From Acuticoccus sp. I52.16.1 (GTDB taxonomy: Bacteria; Pseudomonadota; Alphaproteobacteria; Rhizobiales; Amorphaceae), in assembly GCF_022865125.1 (NCBI RefSeq), contig NZ_CP094828.1, positions 992,001 to 1,056,000 of the forward strand: a stretch of 64,000 bases of DNA, read 5' to 3'. Each line of letters begins with the position of its first letter. Position 1 is the stretch's first letter. Of the stretch, positions 50,692 to 59,490 are shown piece after piece. A program made the position numbers and the translations under genes. The notes under the pieces were generated by a model that was not told the origin of the DNA, made no database searches, and worked only from the letters and a program-made list of their open reading frames with translations.

Positions 50692-51855
50692 ATGAAAACA
50701 CAGGTGGTAGTCATCGGCGGAGGGCCCGCGGGTCTTCTCCTCGCCCGATTATTGATGCAAAATGGCATCGCGACGGTCCTTCTCGAGCGACGCAGCCGGG
50801 CCCATGTCCTGTCGCGCATCCGCGCCGGTGTCCTCGAATGGGGATCGGTCGAGACGCTTCGCCGCGCAGGCGTCGGCACGCGGATGGACGGCGAAGGCGA
50901 GATCCACCACGGCGTCGCCCTCGGCCACACCAACCACCAGTTCCGGATCGACTTTGCCGAGCGGGCGGGCCGGGCCGTCATGGTCTACGGCCAGACCGAG
51001 ATCACCAAGGACCTCTACACCGCGCACGACGCCGCCGGCAGCACCATCATCGACAACGCCGAGGACGTCACCCTCCACGACGTCACGGGCCGCCCCCGCG
51101 TCACCTGGCACAAGGACGGGCGCAGCCACGAGATCGAGGCCGACTTCGTCGCCGGGTGCGACGGCTTCCACGGCGTCTCGCGGCAGACCATCCCGGCGGA
51201 CGCCCGCACCGAGTACGAGCGCGTCTTCCCGTTCGGCTGGCTCGGCATCCTGTCGGAGACGCCGCCGGTGTCGCACGAGCTGATCTACTCCAACCACGCG
51301 CGCGGCTTCGCCCTCGCCTCCATGCGCAACCCCCATCTGTCGCGCTACTACGTTCAGGTGCCGGCGGACGACACGGTCGAGGGGTGGAGCGACGAGCGCT
51401 TCTGGGACGAGCTGCGCCGGCGCCTGCCGCACGACGCGGCCGAGGCGATCGTCACCGGGCCGTCGATCGAGAAGTCGATCGCGCTGCTGCGCTCCTTCGT
51501 GTGCGAACCGATGCGATGGGGCAATCTCTTCCTCGCCGGCGACGCGGCGCACATCGTGCCGCCCACCGGGGCGAAGGGGCTGAACCTCGCGATCGGCGAC
51601 GTCGCCCTCCTCGCGGAGCTGATGAGCGCCCATTTCGCCGGCGACACGGCCGCGCTCGCCACCTACTCGGACCGCGCGCTGGAGCGGGTCTGGGCGGCGA
51701 TCCGCTTCTCGGTCTCGCTCACCGGGCTGCTGCACCGCTTCCCCGGCCAGAGCGCCTTCGAGCAGCGCCTGCAGGAGGCGGAGCTGGCCCAGATCGAGCG
51801 GTCCGACTCGGCCCAGACGACCTTTGCCCGCAACTATACCGGCCTGCTCACCTGA
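50692..51855 (+). CDS. pobA: 4-hydroxybenzoate 3-monooxygenase
   Basis: 387-residue FAD enzyme, the family-standard length. The ADP-binding loop GGGPAGLLLARLL is near residue 9, RIRAGVLEWGSVE follows, the DG motif is GCDGFHGVSRQ, and FLAGDAAHIVPPTGAKGLNLAIGD is the FAD/NADPH site. The substrate Tyr is in SRYYVQVP and another lies in the C-terminal NYTGL. It hydroxylates 4-hydroxybenzoate to protocatechuate using NADPH and O2. The divergent pobR gene and a shared palindrome support regulated expression. The ring-cleavage genes are not in the window. Confidence 0.96.
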   Translation: MKTQVVVIGGGPAGLLLARLLMQNGIATVLLERRSRAHVLSRIRAGVLEWGSVETLRRAGVGTRMDGEGEIHHGVALGHTNHQFRIDFAERAGRAVMVYGQTEITKDLYTAHDAAGSTIIDNAEDVTLHDVTGRPRVTWHKDGRSHEIEADFVAGCDGFHGVSRQTIPADARTEYERVFPFGWLGILSETPPVSHELIYSNHARGFALASMRNPHLSRYYVQVPADDTVEGWSDERFWDELRRRLPHDAAEAIVTGPSIEKSIALLRSFVCEPMRWGNLFLAGDAAHIVPPTGAKGLNLAIGDVALLAELMSAHFAGDTAALATYSDRALERVWAAIRFSVSLTGLLHRFPGQSAFEQRLQEAELAQIERSDSAQTTFARNYTGLLT

Positions 51856-52002
51856 CCCGCGCCGGCCCCCGAGGGCCGATCGCCGGCCCTACCCCGCCAC
51901 CGCCGGCCGGCGCAGTGCTCGCCAGCACACCCGGCGCGGTCCATCGCCACCATCTGCCCCCCGCAAGTGGGGCGTACGCTCCTACAAAATCCGGAGAGCG
52001 AG

Positions 52003-53055
52003 ATGGATCAAAAGCGATTGGAGGCGTTCGTCGGGCGCATGCTCGGCGATCTGGGGGCGGCGACCAGCGTCACCCTCGCCCGCCTGGGCGACAAGCTGGG
52101 CCTCTACAAGGCCCTTTATGCCCACGGGCCGATGACGTCCGCGGAGCTCGCGACGACGACGAGCTGCGCCGAACGCTACGTGCGCGAATGGCTCGCCCAG
52201 CAGGCGGCCTCCGAGTATCTCACCTACGACCCCGCCACCCGCCGCTTCGCCCTGCCGCCCGAGCACGCCATGGTGTTCGCGGTGGAGGACAGCCCGGTCT
52301 TCATGATGGGCGCGGTCGACCTCGCCGGCTCCATCTCGCGCGAGGCCGACAGCGTCCTCGCCGCCTTCCGCTCCGGCGAAGGCATCGACTACGACAGCCG
52401 CGAGGGCTGCCTTTTCTGCGCCATGGCGCGCTTCTTCCGCACCGGCTATCGCAACGAGCTGCTCGGCAGCTGGATCCCGGCGCTCGGCGGGATGGTGGCA
52501 AGGCTCGAGGCCGGCGCGCGCGTCGCCGATGTCGGATGCGGCCACGGCCATGCGCTCATCATGCTGGCCGAGGCGTTCCCCCGCTCGAGCTTCGTCGGCT
52601 ACGACTTCCACGAAGGGTCCGTCACCGCCGCCCGCGAGCATGCCGCCGAGCACGGCGTCTCCGAGCGCGTCACCTTCGAGGTGGCGGCGGCCACGTCCTT
52701 CCCCGGCCGCGACTTCGACCTCGTCGCCTTCTTCGACACCCTGCACGACCTCGGCGACCCTGTGGGCGCGGCGGCGCACGTGCGCCGGGCGCTGGCCCCC
52801 GGCGGTACGCTGATGGTCGTCGAGCCGCAGGCCGCCGACCGGCTGGAGGAAAACCTCAACCCTATCGGCCGGCTTTATTACGGGGGCTCCACGATGATCT
52901 GCGTGCCGGCCTCGCTGGCGCAGGAGACCGGCCGCGCCCTGGGCGCGCAGGCGGGCGAGGCCGCGCTCACCGGCGTCCTCAACGAGGGCGGCTTCTCCAG
53001 CGTGCGCCGCGTCGCCGACAGCCCGTTCAACATGGTGCTCGAAGCCAGAGCCTGA
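52003..53055 (+). CDS. Class I SAM-dependent methyltransferase with winged-helix N-terminus
   Basis: 350 residues. The N-terminal ~90 residues form a winged-helix dimerisation segment (LGDKLGLYKALYAHGPMTSAELATTTSCAERYVREWLAQQAASEYLTYD). The C-terminal Rossmann domain has the SAM motif VADVGCGHGHALIMLAEAFP, the acidic VGYDFHEGSV and FDLVAFFDTLHDL. This resembles small-molecule O- or N-methyltransferases of the hydroxyneurosporene/caffeate type. ATG 52003 with CCGGAGAG upstream is preferred. It is separated from pobA by 147 bp with no marked feature and ends before an intrinsic terminator. Confidence 0.88.
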   Translation: MDQKRLEAFVGRMLGDLGAATSVTLARLGDKLGLYKALYAHGPMTSAELATTTSCAERYVREWLAQQAASEYLTYDPATRRFALPPEHAMVFAVEDSPVFMMGAVDLAGSISREADSVLAAFRSGEGIDYDSREGCLFCAMARFFRTGYRNELLGSWIPALGGMVARLEAGARVADVGCGHGHALIMLAEAFPRSSFVGYDFHEGSVTAAREHAAEHGVSERVTFEVAAATSFPGRDFDLVAFFDTLHDLGDPVGAAAHVRRALAPGGTLMVVEPQAADRLEENLNPIGRLYYGGSTMICVPASLAQETGRALGAQAGEAALTGVLNEGGFSSVRRVADSPFNMVLEARA

Positions 53056-53088
53056 CCGCCGCCCACACCCTCGGCACCGACCACGAGA

Positions 53089-53117
53089 AAAGGCGCGGGG
53101 GGCCCCCCCGCGCCTTT
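53089..53117. terminator. Bidirectional intrinsic terminator
   Basis: AAAGGCGCGGGG at 53089-53100 pairs with a C-rich arm ending CGCGCCTTT at 53117. The A-run on the left and T-run on the right give U-tracts in both directions. It lies between the convergent methyltransferase and TRAP permease genes and should end both transcripts. Confidence 0.88.
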
Positions 53118-53146
53118 CGTTCGTGTCCGCGATGCTGCCGGCCGGG

Positions 53147-55021
53147 TTACTGCGCCGGCTTGCTCGACAGCTGGGCGTTGCGGCCGACGACGTACTGGAA
53201 GGCCAGCACCGCCCCCGCCATCGCGATGCCGGTCAGGTCGGTCCACAGCCCCGGCTTGATCAGCGTGATGGCCGCCGCGATCAGGATCAGCCGTTCGACG
53301 ATCGACGCGCGGGCGATCAGGAAGCCCGTCATGCCGCCGGCGAGACAGACCACGCCGATCAGCGCCGTCATCAAGGTGGTGACGATCACCGGCCACTCGC
53401 CGATGAGCAGGATCGACGGGCCGAAGACGAACATGAACGGGATGATGTAGCCCGTCGCGCCCAGCTTCAGCGCCGCGAAGCCGGTATCCCACAGCCCCGC
53501 GCGCGAGATGCCGTTGGCCGCATAGACCGCCATCGCCACCGGCGGCGTGATGGCCGAGAGGATCGCATAGTAGAAGACGAACATGTGCGCCGCCTCGACC
53601 ATGACGCCGAGCTTCACCAGCGCCGGGACCAGCAGCGCCACCTGGACGATGTAGGCCGGCGTGGTGGGCATCCCCATGCCCAGGACGATGCCCGCGATCA
53701 TCGTCAGCACCAGCGCCAGCACCAGCGAGTCCTGCGAGACCGCGATGACGAGGCCGGTGAACTCGGTGCCGAGGTTGGTGAGCGTGATGCAGCCGACGAC
53801 GATGCCGGCGCAGGCGCAGGCGAGCGCCACGGGCACGGTGTTCTTCGCACCCGAGATCAGCGCGTCGCCGATCATGTCGAGGCTGATGTCCTTGCGCGTC
53901 TCCTTGCGCAGCATCGCCGTCGGAACCACCGACACGATGCCCGCCAGCGCCGAGAGCGGCGCCGAGTAGCCCATCAGCAGCGTCACGATGATGATGATGA
54001 GCGGCAGGAAGAGGTGGCCGCGCGTCAGCAGCGTTTCCTTCAGGCTCGGCAGCTCGGACCGGGGCAGGCCGACCATCCCGGTGCGCTTGGCCTCGAAGTG
54101 CACCGCCATGAAGAGCGCGACGTAATAGAGGATGGCCGGGAACAGCGCGAAGGCTGCGACCTCAAGGTAGCCGATGCCCAGGAACTCGGCCATCACGAAG
54201 GCGGCCGCGCCCATGATCGGCGGCATGATCTGGCCGCCGGTGGAGGCCACCGCCTCGACCGCGCCGGAGAATCCCTTCTTGTAGCCGATGCGCTGCATCA
54301 GCGGGATCGTGAAGACGCCGGTCGTCATGACGTTGGCGACCGCCGAGCCCGACACCGAGCCGAAGAGGCCCGAGGTGACGCACGCGACCTTCGCCGGACC
54401 GCCGGCCGCGTGACCGGTGAGGCTCATGGCGAAGTCCATGAAGAGCCGGCCCGCGCCGGACCGCTCGACGAGGGCGCCGAACAGGATGAAGAGAACGATG
54501 TAGGTCGCCGAGACGCCGAGCGGGATGCCGAAGATGCCCTCGGTCGTCAGGTAGAGCTGGTCGAGCGTGATCTCGAGCCCGAAGCCCATCCAGACCAGCG
54601 TGTAGATGAGGAAGGCCGCCGCCGTCGCCGGCAAGGCCCAGCCGACCGCGCGGCGCGTCGCCTCCAGCACCAGCAGGATGAGCGCCGAACCGAAGACGAA
54701 GTCCGCGATTCTCAGCTCATCCACATAGTACATGCGGTTGACGAAGTAGTCGTAGAAGAAGATCGGATAGGTCGACGCCGCGACGGCGATCACCAGCAGG
54801 ACGATGTCGAAGATGCCGGGCTTGCCGGTCTGCGGGTCGCGATAGCCGCGGCCGGGCAGCATCAGGAACGCGATCGCCATGACGAAGGTCAGGTGGATCG
54901 CGCGGAATTTCTGAGCATCCGGCGGGCCGAAGAAGGCCACCCAGAGGTGGTAGAGCGACATGGTCAGGGCGACCGCCCCCACCGCGGTCACCCCCCAGTT
55001 CGAAGTCAGTCGTTTCATCAT
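53147..55021 (-). CDS. TRAP transporter fused permease (TAXI type)
   Basis: 624 residues. The N-terminal ~170 residues carry four to five hydrophobic segments (DctQ-like), and the rest the DctM-like large permease: GLFGSVSGSAVANVMTTGVFTIPLMQRIGYKKGFSGAVEAVASTGGQIMPPIMGAAAFVMAEFLG, and MGMPTTPAYIVQVALLVPALV. The fusion is characteristic of TAXI-TRAP systems. It uses an ion gradient to import the ligand of the binding protein encoded upstream. Two adjacent ATGs (55021, 55018) start it. A hairpin separates it from the TAXI gene. Confidence 0.94.
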   Translation of the reverse strand: MMKRLTSNWGVTAVGAVALTMSLYHLWVAFFGPPDAQKFRAIHLTFVMAIAFLMLPGRGYRDPQTGKPGIFDIVLLVIAVAASTYPIFFYDYFVNRMYYVDELRIADFVFGSALILLVLEATRRAVGWALPATAAAFLIYTLVWMGFGLEITLDQLYLTTEGIFGIPLGVSATYIVLFILFGALVERSGAGRLFMDFAMSLTGHAAGGPAKVACVTSGLFGSVSGSAVANVMTTGVFTIPLMQRIGYKKGFSGAVEAVASTGGQIMPPIMGAAAFVMAEFLGIGYLEVAAFALFPAILYYVALFMAVHFEAKRTGMVGLPRSELPSLKETLLTRGHLFLPLIIIIVTLLMGYSAPLSALAGIVSVVPTAMLRKETRKDISLDMIGDALISGAKNTVPVALACACAGIVVGCITLTNLGTEFTGLVIAVSQDSLVLALVLTMIAGIVLGMGMPTTPAYIVQVALLVPALVKLGVMVEAAHMFVFYYAILSAITPPVAMAVYAANGISRAGLWDTGFAALKLGATGYIIPFMFVFGPSILLIGEWPVIVTTLMTALIGVVCLAGGMTGFLIARASIVERLILIAAAITLIKPGLWTDLTGIAMAGAVLAFQYVVGRNAQLSSKPAQ

Positions 55022-55145
55022 GGCGCACGCCGCCAGCGGATCGCGCCGGCGTCCTCTTCACCCAGCCGTCAGGGAAAAAGCGCAACGGCGCCGCCGGTCC
55101 GTCCTGGTGTGCGGATCGGGCCGGCAGCGCCGCGCAGACACATGG

Positions 55146-55166
55146 CCGGCCTCCACGGGAGGCCGG
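55146..55166. terminator. Hairpin between the TAXI binding protein and TRAP permease genes
   Basis: CCGGCCTCC (55146-55154) and GGAGGCCGG (55158-55166) form a perfect 9-bp stem with a 3-nt loop, 16 bp after the TAXI gene stop. No U-tract follows. It probably protects or partly ends the binding-protein transcript and so lowers permease expression. Confidence 0.55.
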
Positions 55167-55182
55167 TGAAGGAGTCCGCGCC

Positions 55183-56121
55183 TCAGCTGGCGCCGGCCTC
55201 GTCGTAGAAGCGCTTGGCGCCCTCGTGCAGCGGCACGCCGATATCGCGGCCCATGTCCTCGGGGGTCGCACCCTTCATCGCGCTGGCGATGGAGGAGAGG
55301 TCACCGACATGGTCGGCGAGGTTCTTCAGGACGTTGTAGACGAGGTCCGCGTCGAGGTCGCACTGCGCGATGATGTGCGTCGCGTAGCCGATCGTCTGCA
55401 CGTCCTCGTCCTGCCCCGGATAGGAGCCGGCCTTGATGGTGATCGGCTTATAACCGGGGTTCAGCTCCTGCATCTTGGCGAGCGCCTCGCCCTCGATCGG
55501 CACGACCTTGATGTCGCGCGCGGAGGCCAGATCCATCACGGCGCCGGCCGGGACGGTGGTGCCGAGGCTGAACCACTCGGCGTTGCCGTCCTTCATCAGG
55601 GACACCGAGTCGGTGTACGAGCCGTGGTTGACGCGCGGCAGCTCGTCGTAGCTGGTGCCGATCGACTGCATCAGGTGGCCGGTGATCGCCTCACCCGTGT
55701 TGCCCTTCGGCTGCACGGCCGCGGCCTTGCCGGCGAGGTCGGCCGGGGTGTTGATACCCGAGTCGGCCAACGCGATGACCTGGAAATATTGCGGGTAGAG
55801 CGTCGCGACGTTGCAGATGTTGGTCGCCTTGCCCTCGAACGGGGCGTTGCCCTGGATGGCGTCGACGGTCGACACCGAGTTGGCAAAGCCCATCTGCGCC
55901 TTGCCGGCCTCGATCGCCTTCACGTTGGCGATGCCCGCGCCCGGCAGAACCTGCACGCTCGCACCGTCGACATTGCTTTCGACGATGTTCTGGATGGCAC
56001 CGCCGAGCGGGTACCAGGAGCCGCCTTGCGGTCCGGTCATCAGGCGGATCTGCTGGGCTTCGGCCGAGCCGGCCACGAAGACGGCGCCGACCGCGACTGC
56101 GGCCAGGAGATGGCTCTTCAT
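55183..56121 (-). CDS. TAXI-family TRAP transporter solute-binding protein
   Basis: 312 residues with a Sec signal (MKSHLLAAVAVGAVFVAGSAEA, cleavage near residue 22). The TAXI fold reads IRLMTGPQGGSWYPLGGAIQNIVESNV, GIANVKAIEAGKAQMGFANS, LADSGINTPADLAGK and VQPKGNTGEAITGHLMQSIG. It delivers a small acid or amino acid (glutamate-like in known cases) to the fused permease encoded downstream. ATG 56121 is preceded by GGGAGGATATT. It is divergent from a GST gene. The ligand cannot be deduced. Confidence 0.94.
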   Translation of the reverse strand: MKSHLLAAVAVGAVFVAGSAEAQQIRLMTGPQGGSWYPLGGAIQNIVESNVDGASVQVLPGAGIANVKAIEAGKAQMGFANSVSTVDAIQGNAPFEGKATNICNVATLYPQYFQVIALADSGINTPADLAGKAAAVQPKGNTGEAITGHLMQSIGTSYDELPRVNHGSYTDSVSLMKDGNAEWFSLGTTVPAGAVMDLASARDIKVVPIEGEALAKMQELNPGYKPITIKAGSYPGQDEDVQTIGYATHIIAQCDLDADLVYNVLKNLADHVGDLSSIASAMKGATPEDMGRDIGVPLHEGAKRFYDEAGAS

Positions 56122-56293
56122 AAATATCCTCCCACTGGGCGGCTGTCATTCGCCGCTCCTTGGACTGGTATATTAATGGATTGGCCATTCGGAGCAAGGC
56201 CCGCCGGGATCCGGTTGCCGCTGCCCCTCAAAATATGGCCTGCGCAATCAACGCCGTGCTAAAGCGCCGCAACTCAAGAAGAGAGGAACCGCC
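56122..56293. promoter_or_regulatory. Divergent promoter region TAXI gene / GST gene
   Basis: 172 bp between divergent genes. The patch 56166-56195 (TGGTATATTAATGG and neighbours) is the most AT-rich stretch in several kb and is the likely promoter core. On the minus strand TTGCTC and TAATAT are spaced 16 bp, a weak sigma-70 match. The plus-strand GST has GAGAGGAAC before its start. No operator is established. Confidence 0.45.
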
Positions 56294-56923
56294 ATGACGA
56301 TCGATCTCTATACGTGGGGGACGCCCAACGGGCGCAAGGTCTCCATCATGCTCGAGGAGGTCGGGCTCGCCTACACCGTCCATTCGGTCAATATCACCAA
56401 GGACGAGCAGTTCGACCCGGCGTTCCTCAAGGTCGCGCCGAACAACAAGATTCCCGCGATCGTCGACAACGACACCGGCCTGTCGCTGATGGAGTCGGGC
56501 GCCATCCTCCTCTACCTTGCCGAAAAAACAGGCAAGTTGATGCCGACGGAAAGTGCCGATCGTTGGCATGCAATCGAGTGGCTGATGTGGCAGATGGGCG
56601 GCTTCGGCCCCATGCTCGGCCAGACCCACCACTTCCACCGCTTCAACAAGGGCAAGTCCGACTATGCCGAGGACCGTTTCCTGAAGGAGACGCAGCGGCT
56701 CTACGGGGTGCTCGACAAGCAGCTCCAGGACCAGGAATACATCGCCGGCTCCTACTCCGTCGCCGACGTCGCGACATGGCCGTGGGCCGCGCGGTTCGAG
56801 TGGCACGGGGTCGACATCAACGCCTTCCCCAACGTGAAGCGCTGGTATCTCGCGATCGCCGCGCGCCCCGCGGTGAAGCGCGGCTACATGGTGCCGACCG
56901 AGCAAGAGATCCCGATGCCCTGA
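56294..56923 (+). CDS. Nu-class glutathione S-transferase (YfcG/YghU type)
   Basis: 209 residues. IDLYTWGTPNGRKVSIMLEEVGLAYTVHSVNITKDEQFDPAFLKVAPNNKIPAIVDNDTG contains the Nu-class TPNGRK and the cis-Pro, and MESGAILLYLAEKTGKL the glutathione-binding Glu-Ser. The helical C-terminal domain includes QMGGFGPMLGQTHHF. YfcG-like enzymes reduce disulfides using glutathione disulfide. ATG 56294 has AGAGGAACC upstream. A 10-bp GC hairpin follows 25 bp after the stop. Confidence 0.93.
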   Translation: MTIDLYTWGTPNGRKVSIMLEEVGLAYTVHSVNITKDEQFDPAFLKVAPNNKIPAIVDNDTGLSLMESGAILLYLAEKTGKLMPTESADRWHAIEWLMWQMGGFGPMLGQTHHFHRFNKGKSDYAEDRFLKETQRLYGVLDKQLQDQEYIAGSYSVADVATWPWAARFEWHGVDINAFPNVKRWYLAIAARPAVKRGYMVPTEQEIPMP

Positions 56924-56948
56924 GGCGCCTTCGCGCCGTCCGACGACC

Positions 56949-56975
56949 GGCGCCGCGCCCGGCGCGCGCGGCGCC
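56949..56975. terminator. GC hairpin after the Nu-class GST gene
   Basis: GGCGCCGCGC (56949-56958) and GCGCGGCGCC (56966-56975) pair fully around a 7-nt loop, 25 bp beyond the GST stop. There is no T-tract, so the termination call is tentative. A TTGACG at 57033-57038 could be a -35 for the following ABC operon, but its -10 is not convincing. Confidence 0.4.
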
Positions 56976-57091
56976 CCCCGACCAGCACCGCCCGACTCTG
57001 TCCGCCTTTGTCCCATGCCTCGCGGCGCTCTCTTGACGCCCGCCATGGCATAGGACTTGCTGCATTAAACGGCACATGGGGGGAGAGGCGG

Positions 57092-58096
57092 TTGCACGAG
57101 GCAGAGCTGGAACTCATCGGTGTCGCCAAGCGCTACGGCGACGTGACCGCGGTGCGCAGTGTGGATCTGAAGGTCCCCGCGGGCGCCTATTGCTGCCTCC
57201 TCGGCCCGTCCGGCTGCGGCAAGACCACCACCCTTCGCATGATCGCCGGCCACGAGGTCGCCTCGGACGGTGACGTCATCCTCGGCGGGCGCAACGTCAC
57301 CGGGCTGCCGCCGGCGGAGCGCGGCACGGCGATGATGTTCCAATCCTACGCCCTCTTTCCGCACATGAGCGTGGTCGACAACGTCGCCTTCGCGCTGCGG
57401 GTGCGCGGGATGAAGAAGGCCAAGCGCCGTGAAGAGGCGATGAGGCGGCTGGACCTGGTCGAGATGACCAAGTACGCCGCGCGCCGCCCGGCGGAACTCT
57501 CCGGCGGTCAGCAGCAGCGTGTCGCCCTGGCCCGCGCGCTCGTCACCGACCCGTCGATCCTCCTCCTCGACGAGCCGTTGTCGGCCCTCGACCCGACCCT
57601 GCGCCTCAGGATGCGCGCCGAGTTGAAGCGCCTGCAGCACGACCTCGGCATCACCTTCGTCCACGTCACCCACAGCCAGGACGAGGCGCTCGCCCTCTCC
57701 GATCTCGTGGTGCTGATGAAGGACGGCCACATCGAGCAGTCCGGCACCCCGCGCGAGGTGTTCGACACACCCAGGACCGCCTTCGTCGCCCGCTTCATCG
57801 GCTCGCACAACGTGCTGACCGAGGCGGGGCGCCAGGTGTCGCTGCGCGCCGACCGGCTGAAGATCGTCGACGTCGCCGCCGGCCGGCGCACCGCCACCGT
57901 CTCCTCCGTCGAGTACCAGGGCCACTACGTGCTGGTGCGGCTCGGCGGCGGCGACGAACTCGCCGCGATCGTCGGCGAGGACGCGATGCTCGCCCGTCCG
58001 GTCAGCGAGGGCGACACGGTCGGTCTCGACTGGCGCGACGGCGACGTGGTCGCGCTCGGCCGCCCGGAGGCCGACGAAACCCGCGCCGCGGCCTGA
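57092..58096 (+). CDS. Polyamine-type ABC transporter ATP-binding protein (PotA-like)
   Basis: 334 residues. Walker A GPSGCGKTT lies at residues 38-46, then the Q-loop MFQSYALFPHMSVVDNVAF, signature LSGGQQQRVALARAL, Walker B ILLLDEPLSALD and switch His HVTHSQDEALALS. The C-terminal TOBE domain (VSLRADRLKIVDV…EYQGHYVLVRLGGGDELAAIV) is typical of PotA/FbpC. TTG 57092 with GGGGGGAGAGG upstream is chosen because homology begins there; no ATG fits. The binding protein follows 110 bp later. Known relatives move spermidine, putrescine, Fe or opine-like compounds. Confidence 0.9.
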   Translation: MHEAELELIGVAKRYGDVTAVRSVDLKVPAGAYCCLLGPSGCGKTTTLRMIAGHEVASDGDVILGGRNVTGLPPAERGTAMMFQSYALFPHMSVVDNVAFALRVRGMKKAKRREEAMRRLDLVEMTKYAARRPAELSGGQQQRVALARALVTDPSILLLDEPLSALDPTLRLRMRAELKRLQHDLGITFVHVTHSQDEALALSDLVVLMKDGHIEQSGTPREVFDTPRTAFVARFIGSHNVLTEAGRQVSLRADRLKIVDVAAGRRTATVSSVEYQGHYVLVRLGGGDELAAIVGEDAMLARPVSEGDTVGLDWRDGDVVALGRPEADETRAAA

Positions 58097-58206
58097 GCGC
58101 CCGGCGTGCGGCCCCCCTTCCCCCACTCCGCCCCGCCGGCCCAGACGCCGCGACGGGCGCGGACGGCTCGAGAAGCCGCAGTTCAACGAGAAGCGATGGA
58201 GCATCT

Positions 58207-59490
58207 ATGACCGACCGTCCGAGCCGTCCCGGCGGCCTGAACCGCCGCAAGTTCCTCTACGGTGCCACCGCCACCACCGCGCTGGCCGCCTCGTCGAACC
58301 TCTTCGCCCCCGCCATCCGTGCGCAGGAAGCCGTCACCCTGCGCTACCTCGGCACCGCGGTGAACCAGTCGGCCGAGATCGCCGCGAAGGTCAAAGAGGA
58401 CCTCGGCATCGTCATCGAGTACATCCCCGTCACCACCGACGAGGTGACGCGGCGCGTGGTGACGCAGCCCAACACCTTCGACCTCGTCGACATCGAGTAC
58501 ATGTCGCTGAAGAACGTCGTCCCGACGGGCAACCTGAAGGGCATGGACACCTCGAAGATCAAGGAGTCCGACAACATCACGACGCTGTTCACCGAGGGCA
58601 CCATCGACGGCAAGGCCGTGGGTGACCAGGGCACGGCGCCGAAGAAGGTGATCTGGCTGCCCGGCGAAGAGGCGAAGGACTTCGCCGACGAGCCGACCGG
58701 CTTCATGTCGCTGATCCCGACCGTCTACAACGCCGACACGCTGGGCATCCGCCCCGACCTGATCGGCCGTCCGATCGAGAGCTGGTCCGAGCTTCTGAAC
58801 CCCGAGTTCAAGGGCAAGGCCTCGATCCTCAACATTCCCTCGATCGGCATCATGGACGCCGCCCTCGTCGTCGAGGCGCTCGGCAAGCACCAGTATGCCG
58901 ACAAGGGCAACATGACCCGCGAGGAGATCGACCTCACCGTCGACACGCTCATCGAGGCCAAGCGCGCCGGCCAGTTCCGCGCCCTGTGGCAGGACTTCAA
59001 CGAGAGCGTGAACCTGATGGCCTCGGGCGAGGTGGTCATCCAGTCCATGTGGTCGCCGGCCGTCACCGCCGTGCGCACGCAGGGGATCGACTGCGTCTAC
59101 CAGCCGCTGAAGGAGGGCTACCGCGCGTGGGCCGCCGGCTTCGGCCTGCCGTCGACCGCCGAGGGCAAGAAGCTCGACGCCGCCTACGACTTCATCAACT
59201 GGTTCCTGTCGGGCTGGGCCGGCGCCTTCCTCAACCGCCAGGGCTACTACTCGGCCGTGCTCTCCACCGCCAAGGAGAACATGGAGCCCTACGAGTGGGC
59301 CTACTGGATGGAAGGCAAGCCCGCCGAGCAGGACATCATGTCCCCGTCCGGCCAGCTGCTGGCCAAGGCCGGCACCACCCGCGACGGCGGCTCCTATCAG
59401 GAGCGGCTCGGCGCCATCTCCTGCTGGAACGCGGTCATGGACGAGAACGTCTACATGGTCCGCAAGTGGAACGAGTTCGTCGCGTCGTGA
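58207..59490 (+). CDS. Polyamine-type ABC transporter substrate-binding protein, Tat-exported
   Basis: 427 residues. The N-terminus carries a twin-arginine signal (LNRRKFLYGATATTALAASS, cleavage after IRA at about residue 39), unusual for most ABC binding proteins but common in this family. The type II binding fold follows: TLRYLGTAVNQSAEIAAKVKEDLGIVIEYIPVTT, FDLVDIEYM, PTVYNADTLGI and SWSELLNPEFKGKASILNIPSIG. It delivers a ligand to the coupled permeases. Its stop overlaps the first permease start (GTGA). Tat export suggests a cofactor, an early-folding protein or an assembly need. Confidence 0.92.
   Translation: MTDRPSRPGGLNRRKFLYGATATTALAASSNLFAPAIRAQEAVTLRYLGTAVNQSAEIAAKVKEDLGIVIEYIPVTTDEVTRRVVTQPNTFDLVDIEYMSLKNVVPTGNLKGMDTSKIKESDNITTLFTEGTIDGKAVGDQGTAPKKVIWLPGEEAKDFADEPTGFMSLIPTVYNADTLGIRPDLIGRPIESWSELLNPEFKGKASILNIPSIGIMDAALVVEALGKHQYADKGNMTREEIDLTVDTLIEAKRAGQFRALWQDFNESVNLMASGEVVIQSMWSPAVTAVRTQGIDCVYQPLKEGYRAWAAGFGLPSTAEGKKLDAAYDFINWFLSGWAGAFLNRQGYYSAVLSTAKENMEPYEWAYWMEGKPAEQDIMSPSGQLLAKAGTTRDGGSYQERLGAISCWNAVMDENVYMVRKWNEFVAS

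Noticed and set aside
57033-57061. Promoter for the polyamine-type ABC operon at TTGACG
   Set aside because: No acceptable -10 hexamer occurs 16-18 bp downstream.
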